A stretch of 64,000 nucleotides of DNA from a virus. Shown here one piece after another: positions 32,352-40,752 of this stretch. Position numbers and translations under genes: made by a program. The stretch's first letter is position 1; every line of letters starts with the position of its first letter. The stretch lies in IMG/VR virus record IMGVR_UViG_3300037245_001773, positions 1 to 64,000 of that record; one strand, 5' to 3'. Under the pieces are notes generated by a model. It made no database searches, was not told the origin of the DNA, and was given only the letters and a program-made list of their open reading frames with translations.

Positions 32352-33565
32352 TATCCGTTCCTCCATGCTCTGGCTTTATCGAATGCAGACGTTTCCCCTT
32401 CTTTGCCTGGTTCGAAACTGTGGTTATCAAGATTCTCCTTGGCGGCAATCTTCTTTTTTTCATGCTTATGATCCAGCATGTCAAACGCGGCCTTGGCGTA
32501 AACAGGATTTTCAAGATCAGCATGCTTTGACTCTGGCAATTTGCCTGCTTTCTTGACCACCCCTACAATGATTTCTTCGTTGGTCATTTTATCCGCACCA
32601 TCAAGCTTGTACTCGCTTGCTGTATTCAGATAACCTGACCTTTCCTTGACAAATTCATCCAGCTTTTCTTTCGGGATTGAATCTACATTCGCTCCCTCAA
32701 GCTCTGTATTCTTAGCTTCAAGAATATCGAACTTTGCCTTGGATGCTACTGCTTCATTTGTCAAAGAATCAAATTTCTCAACAGCTTCTTTCAGTGCAGT
32801 TGTGAAACGTTTCTCGCGCTTTTTCAGCTGAGTGATGACTCCCTTATATTCCTTAGGAAGCTCAACCTCTTCAGCATCAAGCCGAAAATCGCCAACCACT
32901 ACCTCCGGTAGCTCCCGTTGAATAATTTCCATGATTGATTCCTCTTTATGGTTTTCGCTGATTTCCTCGGAGTCGATTCTCTCAGCTTCAATGCCGTTTA
33001 TTGCGCTATTACTATCAAGACGGATACGGCATGTTTCCCCGCCCCTAGCGTTCTTCACTCTTGCTATGTGGTTGTATCTTATGTTTTTTTGACGTTTTTG
33101 AAACTCAACCCCTTCAAAGATACCCGATTCGTTTATTACATCACATCGATATCCGGCTGAAAGTTCTAAATCTTTTTCCCCTTCTATCGCTTTTATTTCT
33201 TTTCCATCAACAATTTTTAACGGTACTCTTGCATGATTTTCAACTCTAGAAACATCCTCCATTGACATTCCAAAAGTTTTATTAGCAGCGTTTTCAGGAG
33301 TAAACAGTTCAACATGATTTGATTGAGTTGTGTATGGCAGCCCCTTCAATGAATCCATTGTCTCGACAGAAAACACATCATCCGGGTGCCTTAATTCTCC
33401 CCACTCATTACCAATAGAGTCCCGGTACATGAAAACACCGGCTCTTGTCGGAGTCGAATCAACCCTCAAAAAACCGTTGCTGTCTTTTTTTGGGTCATCT
33501 ACTTTGAACGCTGGAACGTTGACCTTGAAAAAGTCATACCTGATTTGGCCCATCATTTTACTCAT
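32351..33565 (-). CDS. Prohead protease-scaffold fusion (DUF2213-like)
   Basis: 404 residues. The N-terminal 200 residues carry the DUF2213 protease pattern: LRVDSTPTRAGVFMYRD, YTTQSNHVELFTPENAANKTFGMSM and ELSAGYRCDVINESG, ending with NIRYNHIARVKNARGGETCRI (the catalytic His region). Residues 220-330 are a coiled-coil scaffold (YKGVITQLKKREKRFTTALKEAVEK). Such proteins shape the prohead and then cut themselves out. Confidence 0.85.
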   Translation of the reverse strand: MSKMMGQIRYDFFKVNVPAFKVDDPKKDSNGFLRVDSTPTRAGVFMYRDSIGNEWGELRHPDDVFSVETMDSLKGLPYTTQSNHVELFTPENAANKTFGMSMEDVSRVENHARVPLKIVDGKEIKAIEGEKDLELSAGYRCDVINESGIFEGVEFQKRQKNIRYNHIARVKNARGGETCRIRLDSNSAINGIEAERIDSEEISENHKEESIMEIIQRELPEVVVGDFRLDAEEVELPKEYKGVITQLKKREKRFTTALKEAVEKFDSLTNEAVASKAKFDILEAKNTELEGANVDSIPKEKLDEFVKERSGYLNTASEYKLDGADKMTNEEIIVGVVKKAGKLPESKHADLENPVYAKAAFDMLDHKHEKKKIAAKENLDNHSFEPGKEGETSAFDKARAWRNG

Positions 33566-33842
33566 TGATTAACTCCCGTATTCCATTGATTAGCCACTCC
33601 CAAAAGTCCTTGAATTCAGAGATATACTGACGCATGAAAAAGAAAACCAGCCCGAACAAGGCAGCAAAAACCGCTATTCTGATGATGAAATTGTCATCCC
33701 TGGTCTTTGACTCTGACTGATTTAATGTAGCTCTCTCAGCCCTTGCCAGTGCAATTTTCAACAGCATATATATGATGCCTGCCATTGCAAGGATGTTGAA
33801 ATAATACCAAACTAGCCCGGTTTGAGCGTAACTAAGAAGCAT
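33558..33842 (-). CDS. Two-helix membrane protein
   Basis: 94 residues with two hydrophobic segments, VWYYFNILAMAGIIYMLLKIAL and IIRIAVFAALFGLVFFFM, and a charged middle loop. C-terminus is amphipathic (SEFKDFWEWLINGIRELI). It overlaps the protease gene by 8 bp and the next membrane gene by 11 bp. Holin-like in size but lying inside the head module, which is unusual. Part of the inserted membrane/patatin cluster. Confidence 0.7.
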   Translation of the reverse strand: MLLSYAQTGLVWYYFNILAMAGIIYMLLKIALARAERATLNQSESKTRDDNFIIRIAVFAALFGLVFFFMRQYISEFKDFWEWLINGIRELINE

Positions 33843-34302
33843 TTTCCTTCCTCGGCATTCCGTAAAGTTTCGCGCCTGTATTCTTCTGGTTTCCCTTGAA
33901 GCATTGGGACAATATCACAGCAGACGTAATCAATATGTACCCGAATCCATTATCCCCAAATGGCGGAACAAATGACTCAGTTGGCCATAACATTGCGAAC
34001 GCTTGCCATTGCCAATAATATCCAGTAGCCCCACATATAAAAAACTTGGCTAAATAATTAGTTGTGTAGTCCACATATCTAGCTGTGAGAAAGCAAACGA
34101 TTACAAACTGCCATATGATAAGCCCAAAAGTTCCAGATTTCACGGGAACGGAACTGTCACCGAGATAACCAGTTGTTACCAGCCCGATCAAAAACCCGTT
34201 AAACAAGGCAACCATCAGAATAATATTAGGCGTTATATTATCTGTTGCGGTTCTCAGAAAATCATTTACACCCTGGAGGGCGTCATCTGCTTTGTCTTTC
34301 AT
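33832..34302 (-). CDS. Multi-pass membrane protein
   Basis: 156 residues with about four membrane helices (IILMVALFNGFLIGLVTTGYL; GLIIWQFVIVCFLTARYV; a Trp-rich segment YYWQWQAFAMLWP; GYILITSAVILSQCF). A hydrophilic N-terminus precedes. No family recognised. Second member of the inserted cluster. Confidence 0.7.
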   Translation of the reverse strand: MKDKADDALQGVNDFLRTATDNITPNIILMVALFNGFLIGLVTTGYLGDSSVPVKSGTFGLIIWQFVIVCFLTARYVDYTTNYLAKFFICGATGYYWQWQAFAMLWPTESFVPPFGDNGFGYILITSAVILSQCFKGNQKNTGAKLYGMPRKENAS

Positions 34303-34303
34303 T

Positions 34304-34477
34304 TTACCTTTTCCTCAGTGCTCTGTTTAACGTGTTGCTTAACTCTTCATCTTTTTCTATTTCGTCATGTCCGGCCTCTACATATTTCGCAATGGTTGCC
34401 AAGTCGAACTTGTTTGATCTTCTCATTGACTTGTTCGTATCATATTTATTTGATTTTGATTTCCTAACGGTTGTCAT
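34304..34477 (-). CDS. 57-residue basic hypothetical protein
   Basis: ATG 34475-34477, overlapping the upstream stop as ATGA. N-terminal third is very basic (TTVRKSKSNKYDTNKSMRRSN), C-terminal part is a charged helix (HDEIEKDEELSNTLNRALRKR). Could bind nucleic acid or lipid head groups; no homology seen. Confidence 0.65.
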   Translation of the reverse strand: MTTVRKSKSNKYDTNKSMRRSNKFDLATIAKYVEAGHDEIEKDEELSNTLNRALRKR

Positions 34478-35181
34478 TCTTTGTCGTCCTCCACAAAGTC
34501 CTCAATTACATCTGGACCGATTACACACCTAAACCGTTTTTGATCTTCTTTATTCTTGATTCTTTTGACTCTCCATGATTTAACAAAAACCGCTTCCATT
34601 TCTTCGTCTGGCAGAAACCCGTCGAAATAATCCTCACAATAATCATCGGCTGACATGCTGAAAAAAGTCGAGTGATCCAAGTTAAGTCTTGCGTTATCTT
34701 TTCCCCTCGCCGCTGATCTCATCACCATAAAATCTTGCTCATCATATATAGCGTATGCGAATATTTTCGAGAACTTTATTTTCTTGTCAAATTCAACATT
34801 GAACTTCGATTCTAAACTTCGGACTCCCTTGGTATGGAAAAAAGGGTGCATGTTTAGTTTTGTGGATTTATGTCCTGATTCTTTTGCGAATATCTTAAAG
34901 AATCCCACATAATCATCTTTTGCCCCCGCATCCGCCAATCCACCGGCAATGTCTACACTCTTTGTATAATTCATTGTGAGTGCCATCATTGCTACTGTAA
35001 AAACACCCAAGAACATAAACCTTGCCACCTGATAACCAGCCGCTTTCTTGCCGAGTTCACATATCGTGTTCAAGAGTGGATGCCTTATCAAGAAATCAGA
35101 ACGTCCTGTATCGGTGTCGAGTCTGGTCTCCTCTGTCTGATTTGTATCGCTGAATTCATCCAAATTAAATAAATTAGACAT
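34474..35181 (-). CDS. Single-pass membrane protein of the patatin cluster
   Basis: 235 residues. Residues about 1-50 are soluble and acidic; a hydrophobic helix (RFMFLGVFTVAMMALTMNY) lies near 54-72; the remaining 160 residues are soluble alpha/beta with many aromatic residues. No enzyme motif. Overlaps the patatin-like gene by 8 bp, so the pair is probably co-translated. It may anchor the partner at the membrane. Confidence 0.7.
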   Translation of the reverse strand: MSNLFNLDEFSDTNQTEETRLDTDTGRSDFLIRHPLLNTICELGKKAAGYQVARFMFLGVFTVAMMALTMNYTKSVDIAGGLADAGAKDDYVGFFKIFAKESGHKSTKLNMHPFFHTKGVRSLESKFNVEFDKKIKFSKIFAYAIYDEQDFMVMRSAARGKDNARLNLDHSTFFSMSADDYCEDYFDGFLPDEEMEAVFVKSWRVKRIKNKEDQKRFRCVIGPDVIEDFVEDDKE

Positions 35182-36376
35182 CTATCGCCCCTGACTTTTG
35201 CGCTGTTTGGATTGCCTTGTCATTTGATGCAAATTGAAAAAGTTCATCAATCGGGTTGCACTCGTATCTTGTGGATCCGCACGCTCTGGAATTATCCAGG
35301 TTGACATCATGCTTTTGTTCGTCTTTTTTGATCAGTTTGCTGCGTTCATCCAGTACCCCTGACCCCTTATCAAAAATTCTCACGGGTGCGCCGATACTTG
35401 TCACACTCAGACCAGTGTTATATTGCATGAGATAGACATCGTTATTCTTTACAATGTCCCCGTTCATAATCCCAAAACCTGTAAACATTGGCTTGGAATT
35501 GAAGAAAACAGGATCCAGCATTGCAGCACAGACAGCTATGTAAATCGGCATATCCGGAAATGTCTTTCTTGTGATTGTCATGGTCCTACGTGAAATATCC
35601 CATACCGGAATATAAACATCTTTCTGGCATTCCTTGACTGTCAGATCTCGGTCTGTTCTCCCTCCTCCAGCACTCTTTGCCTTGAAGTAATTCCGGATAA
35701 CTTTTTCCGCTTTCTTCGATTTGATTCTATCATTGTCTCGGTTCAGGAGAATGGAAGACGCTATTTCAACACCGACTTGAACGTATCCTTTTCTCACGAC
35801 ATTTAGAAAATCGCTCAGATACCACCGATTTAATTCATCTGCACTGTAACCGAGCGCACAACTGAACGCCTGTAATGAACCGAACCCGGCACCTGAAAAA
35901 ACATCAAATTCGGTTACTATTGAACCGTACCTTTCCGCGATCCTTCCTTCCAGTCTATGCTGAATTACTATCTGGCCGATTGTGCGGGTAAAATATGACT
36001 GATCGAATGAAAGCGCCTTGCCTGTAAATTTCTGGTTAAGTGTTTCCTGGCTCTTTTGAATCTCGGCCCTGAAATATTGGTTCCCCGCAATCGACTTTTT
36101 GACGGGGGGTTCATCATATTTTTTTGGTGCTGTGGTTGCTTGCTCGTCAATGATAAAATGATAACTCGCGTTCATCAGGTAGCAATCCTGAAAGGTGATT
36201 TCCGCAATGTTGTCTTCCGGTATCAGGACAATTTTAGGCGGCATTATCCCGGTTCCGGAAGTACATCTTATATATACAGGAGTACCGGCAAATTCAGATC
36301 CTACCCTGTATATTCTGCTATTCGGTATCTTGATGCGAAATTCTTGCCCTAGCTTTATCTGCTGGTTCGATTGCAT
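35174..36376 (-). CDS. Patatin-fold protein lacking catalytic motifs
   Basis: 400 residues from ATG 36376; a TTG two codons earlier is possible. Residues 1-80 are a beta-rich unrecognised domain. From about 120, ALSFDQSYFTRTIG...IVTEFDVFSGAGFGSLQAFSCALGYSADEL aligns step by step with the patatin core (LSLDGGGxRG ... FDxIxGTSxGAL...ALGYSAEEL). VYIPVWDISRR, PIYIAVCAAMLDPVFF and FTGFGIMNGDIVKNN match later patatin strands. The oxyanion loop DGGGxRG is DQSYFTR, the nucleophile elbow GxSxG is GAGFG, and the DG[G/A] catalytic Asp motif is GFG. It is therefore probably a pseudo-enzyme. Its place in a head gene cluster with membrane proteins is unexplained. Confidence 0.75.
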   Translation of the reverse strand: MQSNQQIKLGQEFRIKIPNSRIYRVGSEFAGTPVYIRCTSGTGIMPPKIVLIPEDNIAEITFQDCYLMNASYHFIIDEQATTAPKKYDEPPVKKSIAGNQYFRAEIQKSQETLNQKFTGKALSFDQSYFTRTIGQIVIQHRLEGRIAERYGSIVTEFDVFSGAGFGSLQAFSCALGYSADELNRWYLSDFLNVVRKGYVQVGVEIASSILLNRDNDRIKSKKAEKVIRNYFKAKSAGGGRTDRDLTVKECQKDVYIPVWDISRRTMTITRKTFPDMPIYIAVCAAMLDPVFFNSKPMFTGFGIMNGDIVKNNDVYLMQYNTGLSVTSIGAPVRIFDKGSGVLDERSKLIKKDEQKHDVNLDNSRACGSTRYECNPIDELFQFASNDKAIQTAQKSGAIDV

Positions 36377-36818
36377 TATCAATCTCGGTTATCATTGTTT
36401 TAATCTGGCTTTCTTCTGTAGATTCTACCAGGTAAGATAAATAGCATGCCACATTTTGATTTACCAGCGTTTCGTCTGAGAAAAAAGCCTCTTTCTGGTC
36501 ACTGTGTCTTATTCTTAAAATTCCACCGTTGACATATAGATAATGGTGACCGTCGAAAATTAGTCCTTTTGTCCTCGGTGTTATTTCGTTCAACTCTTTC
36601 ACAAAGTCCGTTACTTTCAAAGGACTTTCAAATGCCCCGGTTCCAAATAATCTGTCATTCTCGAAATATTGTGGCGGCACGCTTCTGTTGGGAGTCAGAG
36701 ATTGTTCCCTTATGTTCGTTGCCTTTAATCCATTCTGCACTGATTCCAAAAACCAAGGATTCCTTGTCGGGTTCTTTTTATCTGGTCTTTCCTTGTATGT
36801 GGTTAATAAGTTTTTCAT
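36318..36818 (-). CDS. Hypothetical protein of the patatin cluster
   Basis: 166 residues. N-terminal half is Pro/Arg/Asn-rich and probably extended (NPTRNPWFLESVQNG); the middle has strands (TKGLIFDGHHYLYVNGGILRIRHS); C-terminal helix is acidic. No family recognised. It overlaps the minor head gene by 4 bp and the patatin-like gene by about 59 bp, a long overlap for this genome. Confidence 0.65.
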   Translation of the reverse strand: MKNLLTTYKERPDKKNPTRNPWFLESVQNGLKATNIREQSLTPNRSVPPQYFENDRLFGTGAFESPLKVTDFVKELNEITPRTKGLIFDGHHYLYVNGGILRIRHSDQKEAFFSDETLVNQNVACYLSYLVESTEESQIKTMITEIDNAIEPADKARARISHQDTE

Positions 36819-37855
36819 GCTGCTTTTTTCCTCGCCTCAACAGTATCGGGATGGCTCACACCTGTTATTTCGTCATAAATTGCCTGTGGCCAACAACGAT
36901 CTTGAATATCAGTTCCGGCATGATGCCTTTCACCTGCTCTTTTTCCCTTGAAAACTGTGACCGGGGGATCATTCCACTTAATTATCACCCCTTCTAGCCG
37001 TTTATGGTCTGAATATCCGTCTGAATTTGCCAATGATCTGACCCTGCCATCCTGCCTTGTTCTCCAAATATACTCAGTAACACCGGACTTTCTTTGGCGG
37101 GCCTCTTCAATATTGGCCGTCAACTTTCCGATCTGGTCACGGGCAATTAATCTGGCTCTATTTTTTGCGTTTCCTGTCAATTCCTGAATCTTCGCTCTTG
37201 CCGTGGCTGTCAATTCGCCTTTCCGTACAGCGTCTTTGGTGATTTGCTCTATCTGAGAAAAGTATTGACCCGGGACTGTTTTGATTAAAGAGATGTTTGC
37301 CTGCAAAGAATCTTGAATAAATTCATCCACGTTTAACTGTGCCGGTAATGGCTTGGTTCCGGTCTGTCTTTCGAATTCATTAACAAATTGCGTCTCTGTT
37401 TTTTCTTTGACTCTGTTTAAAAATGGTTTCACGGTTTTATTCAATGATCTGGTAAAAATCTCTTGCCTTGGTTCCGTGTTGGGTTTTACTGATTCGCCGA
37501 AAAACATGCTCTTCATTCTTGCGATCAATGCGGCTACCAGTGTGATTCCTGCCAGTTCTTTAAATTGTACGTCTAGCCTGATTTCTTTTATAAACGGGAT
37601 GCCGATAAGGTCACAGGCTTCTTTTTTACTTATGAGACTGGTGTCGAATCGTTCTGTTTTATGGTTCGTTAATCTATCGAGTTCAGGGAGTAAGACTTTT
37701 TTTGTTATTTCATCGATTTTGTTTATCTCTTTGATGATTGCCTTTCCGAATTCCATTTCGATCATGCGATTCTCGGGGGGTTCTTTGAAAGCGCGGGTCT
37801 TTCTCCTGTTTGATAGTTGTTTTTTGATTCGCTTTCTTTGTGCTTCAGTTGGCAT
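36815..37855 (-). CDS. Phage head morphogenesis protein (Mu F / SPP1 gp7-like)
   Basis: 346 residues. The C-terminal half has the family signature: LTATARAKIQELTGNAKNRARLIARDQIGKLTANIEEARQ then GVTEYIWRTRQDGRVR, a KRLEGVIIKWNDPP loop and DIQDRCWPQAIYDEI. The N-terminal half is helical. Minor head protein, normally encoded just after the portal; here 5 kb of extra genes intervene. Confidence 0.88.
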   Translation of the reverse strand: MPTEAQRKRIKKQLSNRRKTRAFKEPPENRMIEMEFGKAIIKEINKIDEITKKVLLPELDRLTNHKTERFDTSLISKKEACDLIGIPFIKEIRLDVQFKELAGITLVAALIARMKSMFFGESVKPNTEPRQEIFTRSLNKTVKPFLNRVKEKTETQFVNEFERQTGTKPLPAQLNVDEFIQDSLQANISLIKTVPGQYFSQIEQITKDAVRKGELTATARAKIQELTGNAKNRARLIARDQIGKLTANIEEARQRKSGVTEYIWRTRQDGRVRSLANSDGYSDHKRLEGVIIKWNDPPVTVFKGKRAGERHHAGTDIQDRCWPQAIYDEITGVSHPDTVEARKKAA

Positions 37856-38681
37856 TAATGGCTCTTAATGGTTTTGTTAGTGCGTCTTCTGTTGACCACC
37901 CGCGACCAATCCTGTTGCTTATTACTTTTTTTGGTATCCCAGTTTTATTAGACCACTCCATGGCTGTCGCAGTAATTCCATTGTATGTGTGCAGGGCTGG
38001 CTTCTTTATTTGTTTTGTTATGGCATCTTCGAAGCTCATTCCCTTTCGCATTCTGCTGTCAACAGTTTCCGGCTTTATGCCGTTCCTCCTGCACCATTGT
38101 GCAAATGTCAGTGTTTGATTTTCATACGTATAAAATGTATTTGATCTTCTGTTGTTTGCCTGCTCCATTGGAGTTGCCCACTTGCAATTGTCCGGAGAGT
38201 ATCCCTTGTCGTTGTCTTCCCTTTCTATTGTCATTCCGTCCGGGACGTCTCCCATGTCTGAGTAGAAATTTTCAAACTTTGCCCACCTCTCACAGACTTT
38301 TATACCTCGGCCACCGTAGTATTTATAGTCTTTGTCATTCTCGTTGTGGCACCTATTCTTTATTTTTAGCCACCTTCTATATGACTTTGTTATTGTGCCA
38401 TTTGATGAGTGCCCGTGTGTTGTTGCCCTTTTAATCAAAGACTTAATTTTTCCGCAGCCACAACTCTTCGTGTGCCCACTTATTAAATCATTTGATGCAA
38501 CCTTTGTAATAGACCCACAATCACAAACGCACAACCACATTATTTTTTTATTTTCGTAGTCAGTTCGGTACAGAACGTCGATATCTCCAAATCTTTTGCC
38601 GGATAAAATGTATTTTAATTTTTTTCTCCTAATAGTATTAGGACCTTTCCTGGATTGTTGTAGCTCAAATAATATGCTCAT
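37845..38681 (-). CDS. Homing-type endonuclease, HNH/AP2-like family (copy 2)
   Basis: 278 residues. Zinc-ribbon CVCDCGSITKVASNDLISGHTKSCGCG, then YRRWLKIKNRCHN...YKYYGGRGIKVCERWAKFENFYSDMG and MTIEREDNDKGYSPDNCKWATPMEQANN, the same core as the copy at 8645-9328. Two further repeats of a small DNA-binding motif follow (TFAQWCRRNGIKPETVDSRM; TAMEWSNKTGIPKKVISNRI). It overlaps the minor head gene by 11 bp and likely homes into this locus. Confidence 0.88.
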   Translation of the reverse strand: MSILFELQQSRKGPNTIRRKKLKYILSGKRFGDIDVLYRTDYENKKIMWLCVCDCGSITKVASNDLISGHTKSCGCGKIKSLIKRATTHGHSSNGTITKSYRRWLKIKNRCHNENDKDYKYYGGRGIKVCERWAKFENFYSDMGDVPDGMTIEREDNDKGYSPDNCKWATPMEQANNRRSNTFYTYENQTLTFAQWCRRNGIKPETVDSRMRKGMSFEDAITKQIKKPALHTYNGITATAMEWSNKTGIPKKVISNRIGRGWSTEDALTKPLRAINAN

Positions 38682-38695
38682 AGTTTTCTGTTTAA

Positions 38696-39565
38696 TTACA
38701 AGTCTTTGTAATCACTAGAGGCGGCGTCGGTAATTGCTTTCTGTGCATCGCTCCCCTCAATCCCAAGCTCTGAAACCTTGAATTGAACTGTGCTCGAACG
38801 GGGTAATACCCAATAAATTCTGTTGTTTGCGGGATCGTAAGTGCCGTTTACTTTCTGTCCGCTATAGAAAACTCCACTCAACTCAGCAGGCAAGCTGATG
38901 ATTTCAGCAGTTCCAGTGAGGCTTGCAAGGCTGACAGTCGGACGTTGGCTGGAAACGAAAATTGAGACCTCATTTTCTCCCGCCCCACTACTCGGGGTAA
39001 TTACAATCGCGGCCCCGGCGTAAGTGTCGGTTGTCGTTCCGGATACGGTTAAATCTTCTGGGACTGTAAAAGAGTATTGAGGTTTAGCGAGAACAACTTT
39101 ATATGCTCCATCATCCAAGGCAAATACAACTATGCCGCTTGAATTGGTGTTTTTTGAGTCAAGCTTTACCGTTTGGGCTGCATTCCATACTTGAACTTCT
39201 ACGCCTAGAATTGGGACTGGAACAGCATCGTTAACAGTGATCGTGACAGAATTAGCACCGGGACCAGAAGAGGCTGATTCAACCCATCCACCGACACGGA
39301 AGAAACCGGAATACTTCTTTGTGGTGGCGTCCACCATCGTCCAATAGTATTCAGCGAATGCGGTCGGAGGCGTTACCAGATCAGAAAGGGGATAGTAGAA
39401 AACTCCTGTTGTGCCAATTTGAACAGCTGTTCCGGTTGTCATTGCTTCCGGAGTTGCGGACCCGTCTTTATATACAGCGACGGTTATCGCATCAAGATTG
39501 GCGAATACCCCGAGAAAGGAGTAGACTTTTGATGATGCAAATTCAGAGAGTTTTATTCTGTCCAT
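38696..39565 (-). CDS. Ig-like virion/fibre protein
   Basis: 289 residues. About 120-195 (NSVTITVNDAVPVPILGVEVQVWNAAQTVKLDSKNTNSSG...GAYKVVLAKPQYSF) is a carboxypeptidase-regulatory-like, immunoglobulin-type fold. The N-terminal part (SSKVYSFLGVFANLDAITVAVYKDG) is a second beta domain. Likely a surface-exposed virion protein; specific attachment site unknown. Confidence 0.68.
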   Translation of the reverse strand: MDRIKLSEFASSKVYSFLGVFANLDAITVAVYKDGSATPEAMTTGTAVQIGTTGVFYYPLSDLVTPPTAFAEYYWTMVDATTKKYSGFFRVGGWVESASSGPGANSVTITVNDAVPVPILGVEVQVWNAAQTVKLDSKNTNSSGIVVFALDDGAYKVVLAKPQYSFTVPEDLTVSGTTTDTYAGAAIVITPSSGAGENEVSIFVSSQRPTVSLASLTGTAEIISLPAELSGVFYSGQKVNGTYDPANNRIYWVLPRSSTVQFKVSELGIEGSDAQKAITDAASSDYKDL

Positions 39566-39840
39566 TATTTAGACTCCCATGCGCTTATGTTCTTCCATTC
39601 TCCAGTGGAATCATCCAGAATATCAAAGACACCTCCCCTGGTTTTTTTGTTCTTGTGCATTAAATCCCATATTTCTTTAAGGAATTCGGATACTGAGAGG
39701 CTATAATCAAGCTCAGGGTATTCTGTGCTGACCCTATCCTTTTTTCTCCTGTAATCAACATACCACTGAAGAGCGTCAACTTCGTCACCTTCAAAATCAT
39801 CAGGTAGATGGATGTATCCTATGAATTGGAGAATTTTCAT
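39565..39840 (-). CDS. Hypothetical protein in fibre cluster
   Basis: 91 residues from ATG 39840; a GTG one codon before is the alternative. MKILQFIGYIHLPDDFEGDEVDALQWYVDYRRKK, then an amphipathic helix (SVSEFLKEIWDLMHKNKK). No family recognised. Overlaps the Ig-like gene by one base. Confidence 0.65.
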   Translation of the reverse strand: MKILQFIGYIHLPDDFEGDEVDALQWYVDYRRKKDRVSTEYPELDYSLSVSEFLKEIWDLMHKNKKTRGGVFDILDDSTGEWKNISAWESK

Positions 39841-40007
39841 CACTTGGTCTCGCCTCTTTCTATCTCAAGGTTCATTTTTTCCAAAAGATCTTCAGGGACT
39901 TGTTTTAAGGACTTTAACTCTTCGATCAGGTCTTTAACATCACCATAGGGGCACGTTCTTAAATAAGCATACAACGCCCCTATAAATTCACCTTTGATTA
40001 AATGCAT
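39840..40007 (-). CDS. 55-residue hypothetical protein
   Basis: ATG 40005-40007; its TGA overlaps the next start. MHLIKGEFIGALYAYLRTCPYGDVKDLIEELKSL is helical with one Cys. Possibly a small assembly chaperone for the neighbouring fibre proteins (inference only). Confidence 0.6.
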   Translation of the reverse strand: MHLIKGEFIGALYAYLRTCPYGDVKDLIEELKSLKQVPEDLLEKMNLEIERGETK

Positions 40008-40013
40008 TATATT

Positions 40014-40538
40014 TTACCAGCTTGCAATCGCAACACGTTCCCATTCATCTGTTCCCACACAAATATAGATGAAGTCAGCATCCCATGCGATAGTCCCGGC
40101 TGTTCCAGTATCATTTGCTGCTGATGGGGTTTTAGTTGCTGTTATCAAAAGACCTGAAGCCGTAATATTAACCCCGGTGATATTTCCAGAGGCCGCAAAA
40201 TCAACCGACCCTGCGTTACCAGTTACCGCGAGAATACCTGGGAGTGTCACGGTTCCAGCATCATCAATGATGACCTCATGTTCAACCCCGGCACCATCCT
40301 GGAAATAAGCCTTGTTATCGGCCTTGTAATAGATTGTCCCGAAGTCCGGCACCGCTGTCGGGGTTGTGATCTCAGGGAGCCCAACAAATCCAGCTGTCAC
40401 AGTCAACGCCTTGAGTGTCACTGTTGTGGCCGCTTCGACACTTGCCACAATCTCAGATGCCGTTCCTGATTTCCAATCCGTACCGATGTGCGCGTCAATC
40501 AAGGCGATTATTTCGCCTGCTCTCACTGTTCCGTACAT
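40014..40538 (-). CDS. Fibre/spike-like structural protein
   Basis: 174 residues. Beta-rich Thr/Ala/Gly repeats (VTAGFVGLPEITTPTAVPDFGTIYYKADNKAYFQDGAGVEH) and AANDTGTAGTIAWDADFIYICVGTDEWERVAI, a phrase common at the ends of fibres and spikes. N-terminus holds a short helix (AGEIIALIDAHIG). Starts on TAATG overlap with the small gene upstream. Confidence 0.7.
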   Translation of the reverse strand: MYGTVRAGEIIALIDAHIGTDWKSGTASEIVASVEAATTVTLKALTVTAGFVGLPEITTPTAVPDFGTIYYKADNKAYFQDGAGVEHEVIIDDAGTVTLPGILAVTGNAGSVDFAASGNITGVNITASGLLITATKTPSAANDTGTAGTIAWDADFIYICVGTDEWERVAIASW

Positions 40539-40684
40539 TACTTGTCCTCCTTTTTTTCTTCTTCTTTCTTGCCGAAATTAAACTTGTCTTTCCGTTCGTT
40601 CAATCCTTTTTCGTGAGCTTCCTTTGCCATCATTCCGGCGTCTTTTTTCTCTTCCTTTTCTTTCTTCTCAAAATTAAATGGCAT
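40538..40684 (-). CDS. 48-residue Lys/Glu-rich protein
   Basis: ATG 40682-40684 with AAGGAGAAAAC upstream. MPFNFEKKEKEEKKDAGMMAKEAHEKGLNERKDKFNFGKKEEEKK is almost entirely charged; FNFEKK and FNFGKK repeat at the two ends. Coiled coil or disordered. First gene after the promoter at 40715-40743. Function unknown. Confidence 0.65.
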   Translation of the reverse strand: MPFNFEKKEKEEKKDAGMMAKEAHEKGLNERKDKFNFGKKEEEKKEDK

Positions 40685-40714
40685 GTTTTCTCCTTTATTT
40701 TGGTTTCTGTTTTA

Positions 40715-40743
40715 ACGATACACTGAACATTTGTTCTTGTCAA
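40715..40743 (-). promoter_or_regulatory. Late promoter with GAAC-N4-GTTC operator
   Basis: TTGACA (40738-40743), 17 nt, TATCGT (40715-40720). The spacer carries GAACATTTGTTC (40725-40736), a palindrome with GAAC/GTTC arms identical in form to the Gram-positive LexA (DinR) box. The same 16-nt -35/spacer start is found at the portal promoter (44799-44827). Confidence 0.7.
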
Positions 40744-40752
40744 ATTTTCAGT

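Noticed and set aside
37845-38681. Restriction-modification endonuclease
   Set aside because: The zinc-ribbon, YGGRGI and GYxPxN core match the phage selfish endonuclease family and there is no partner methylase next to it.
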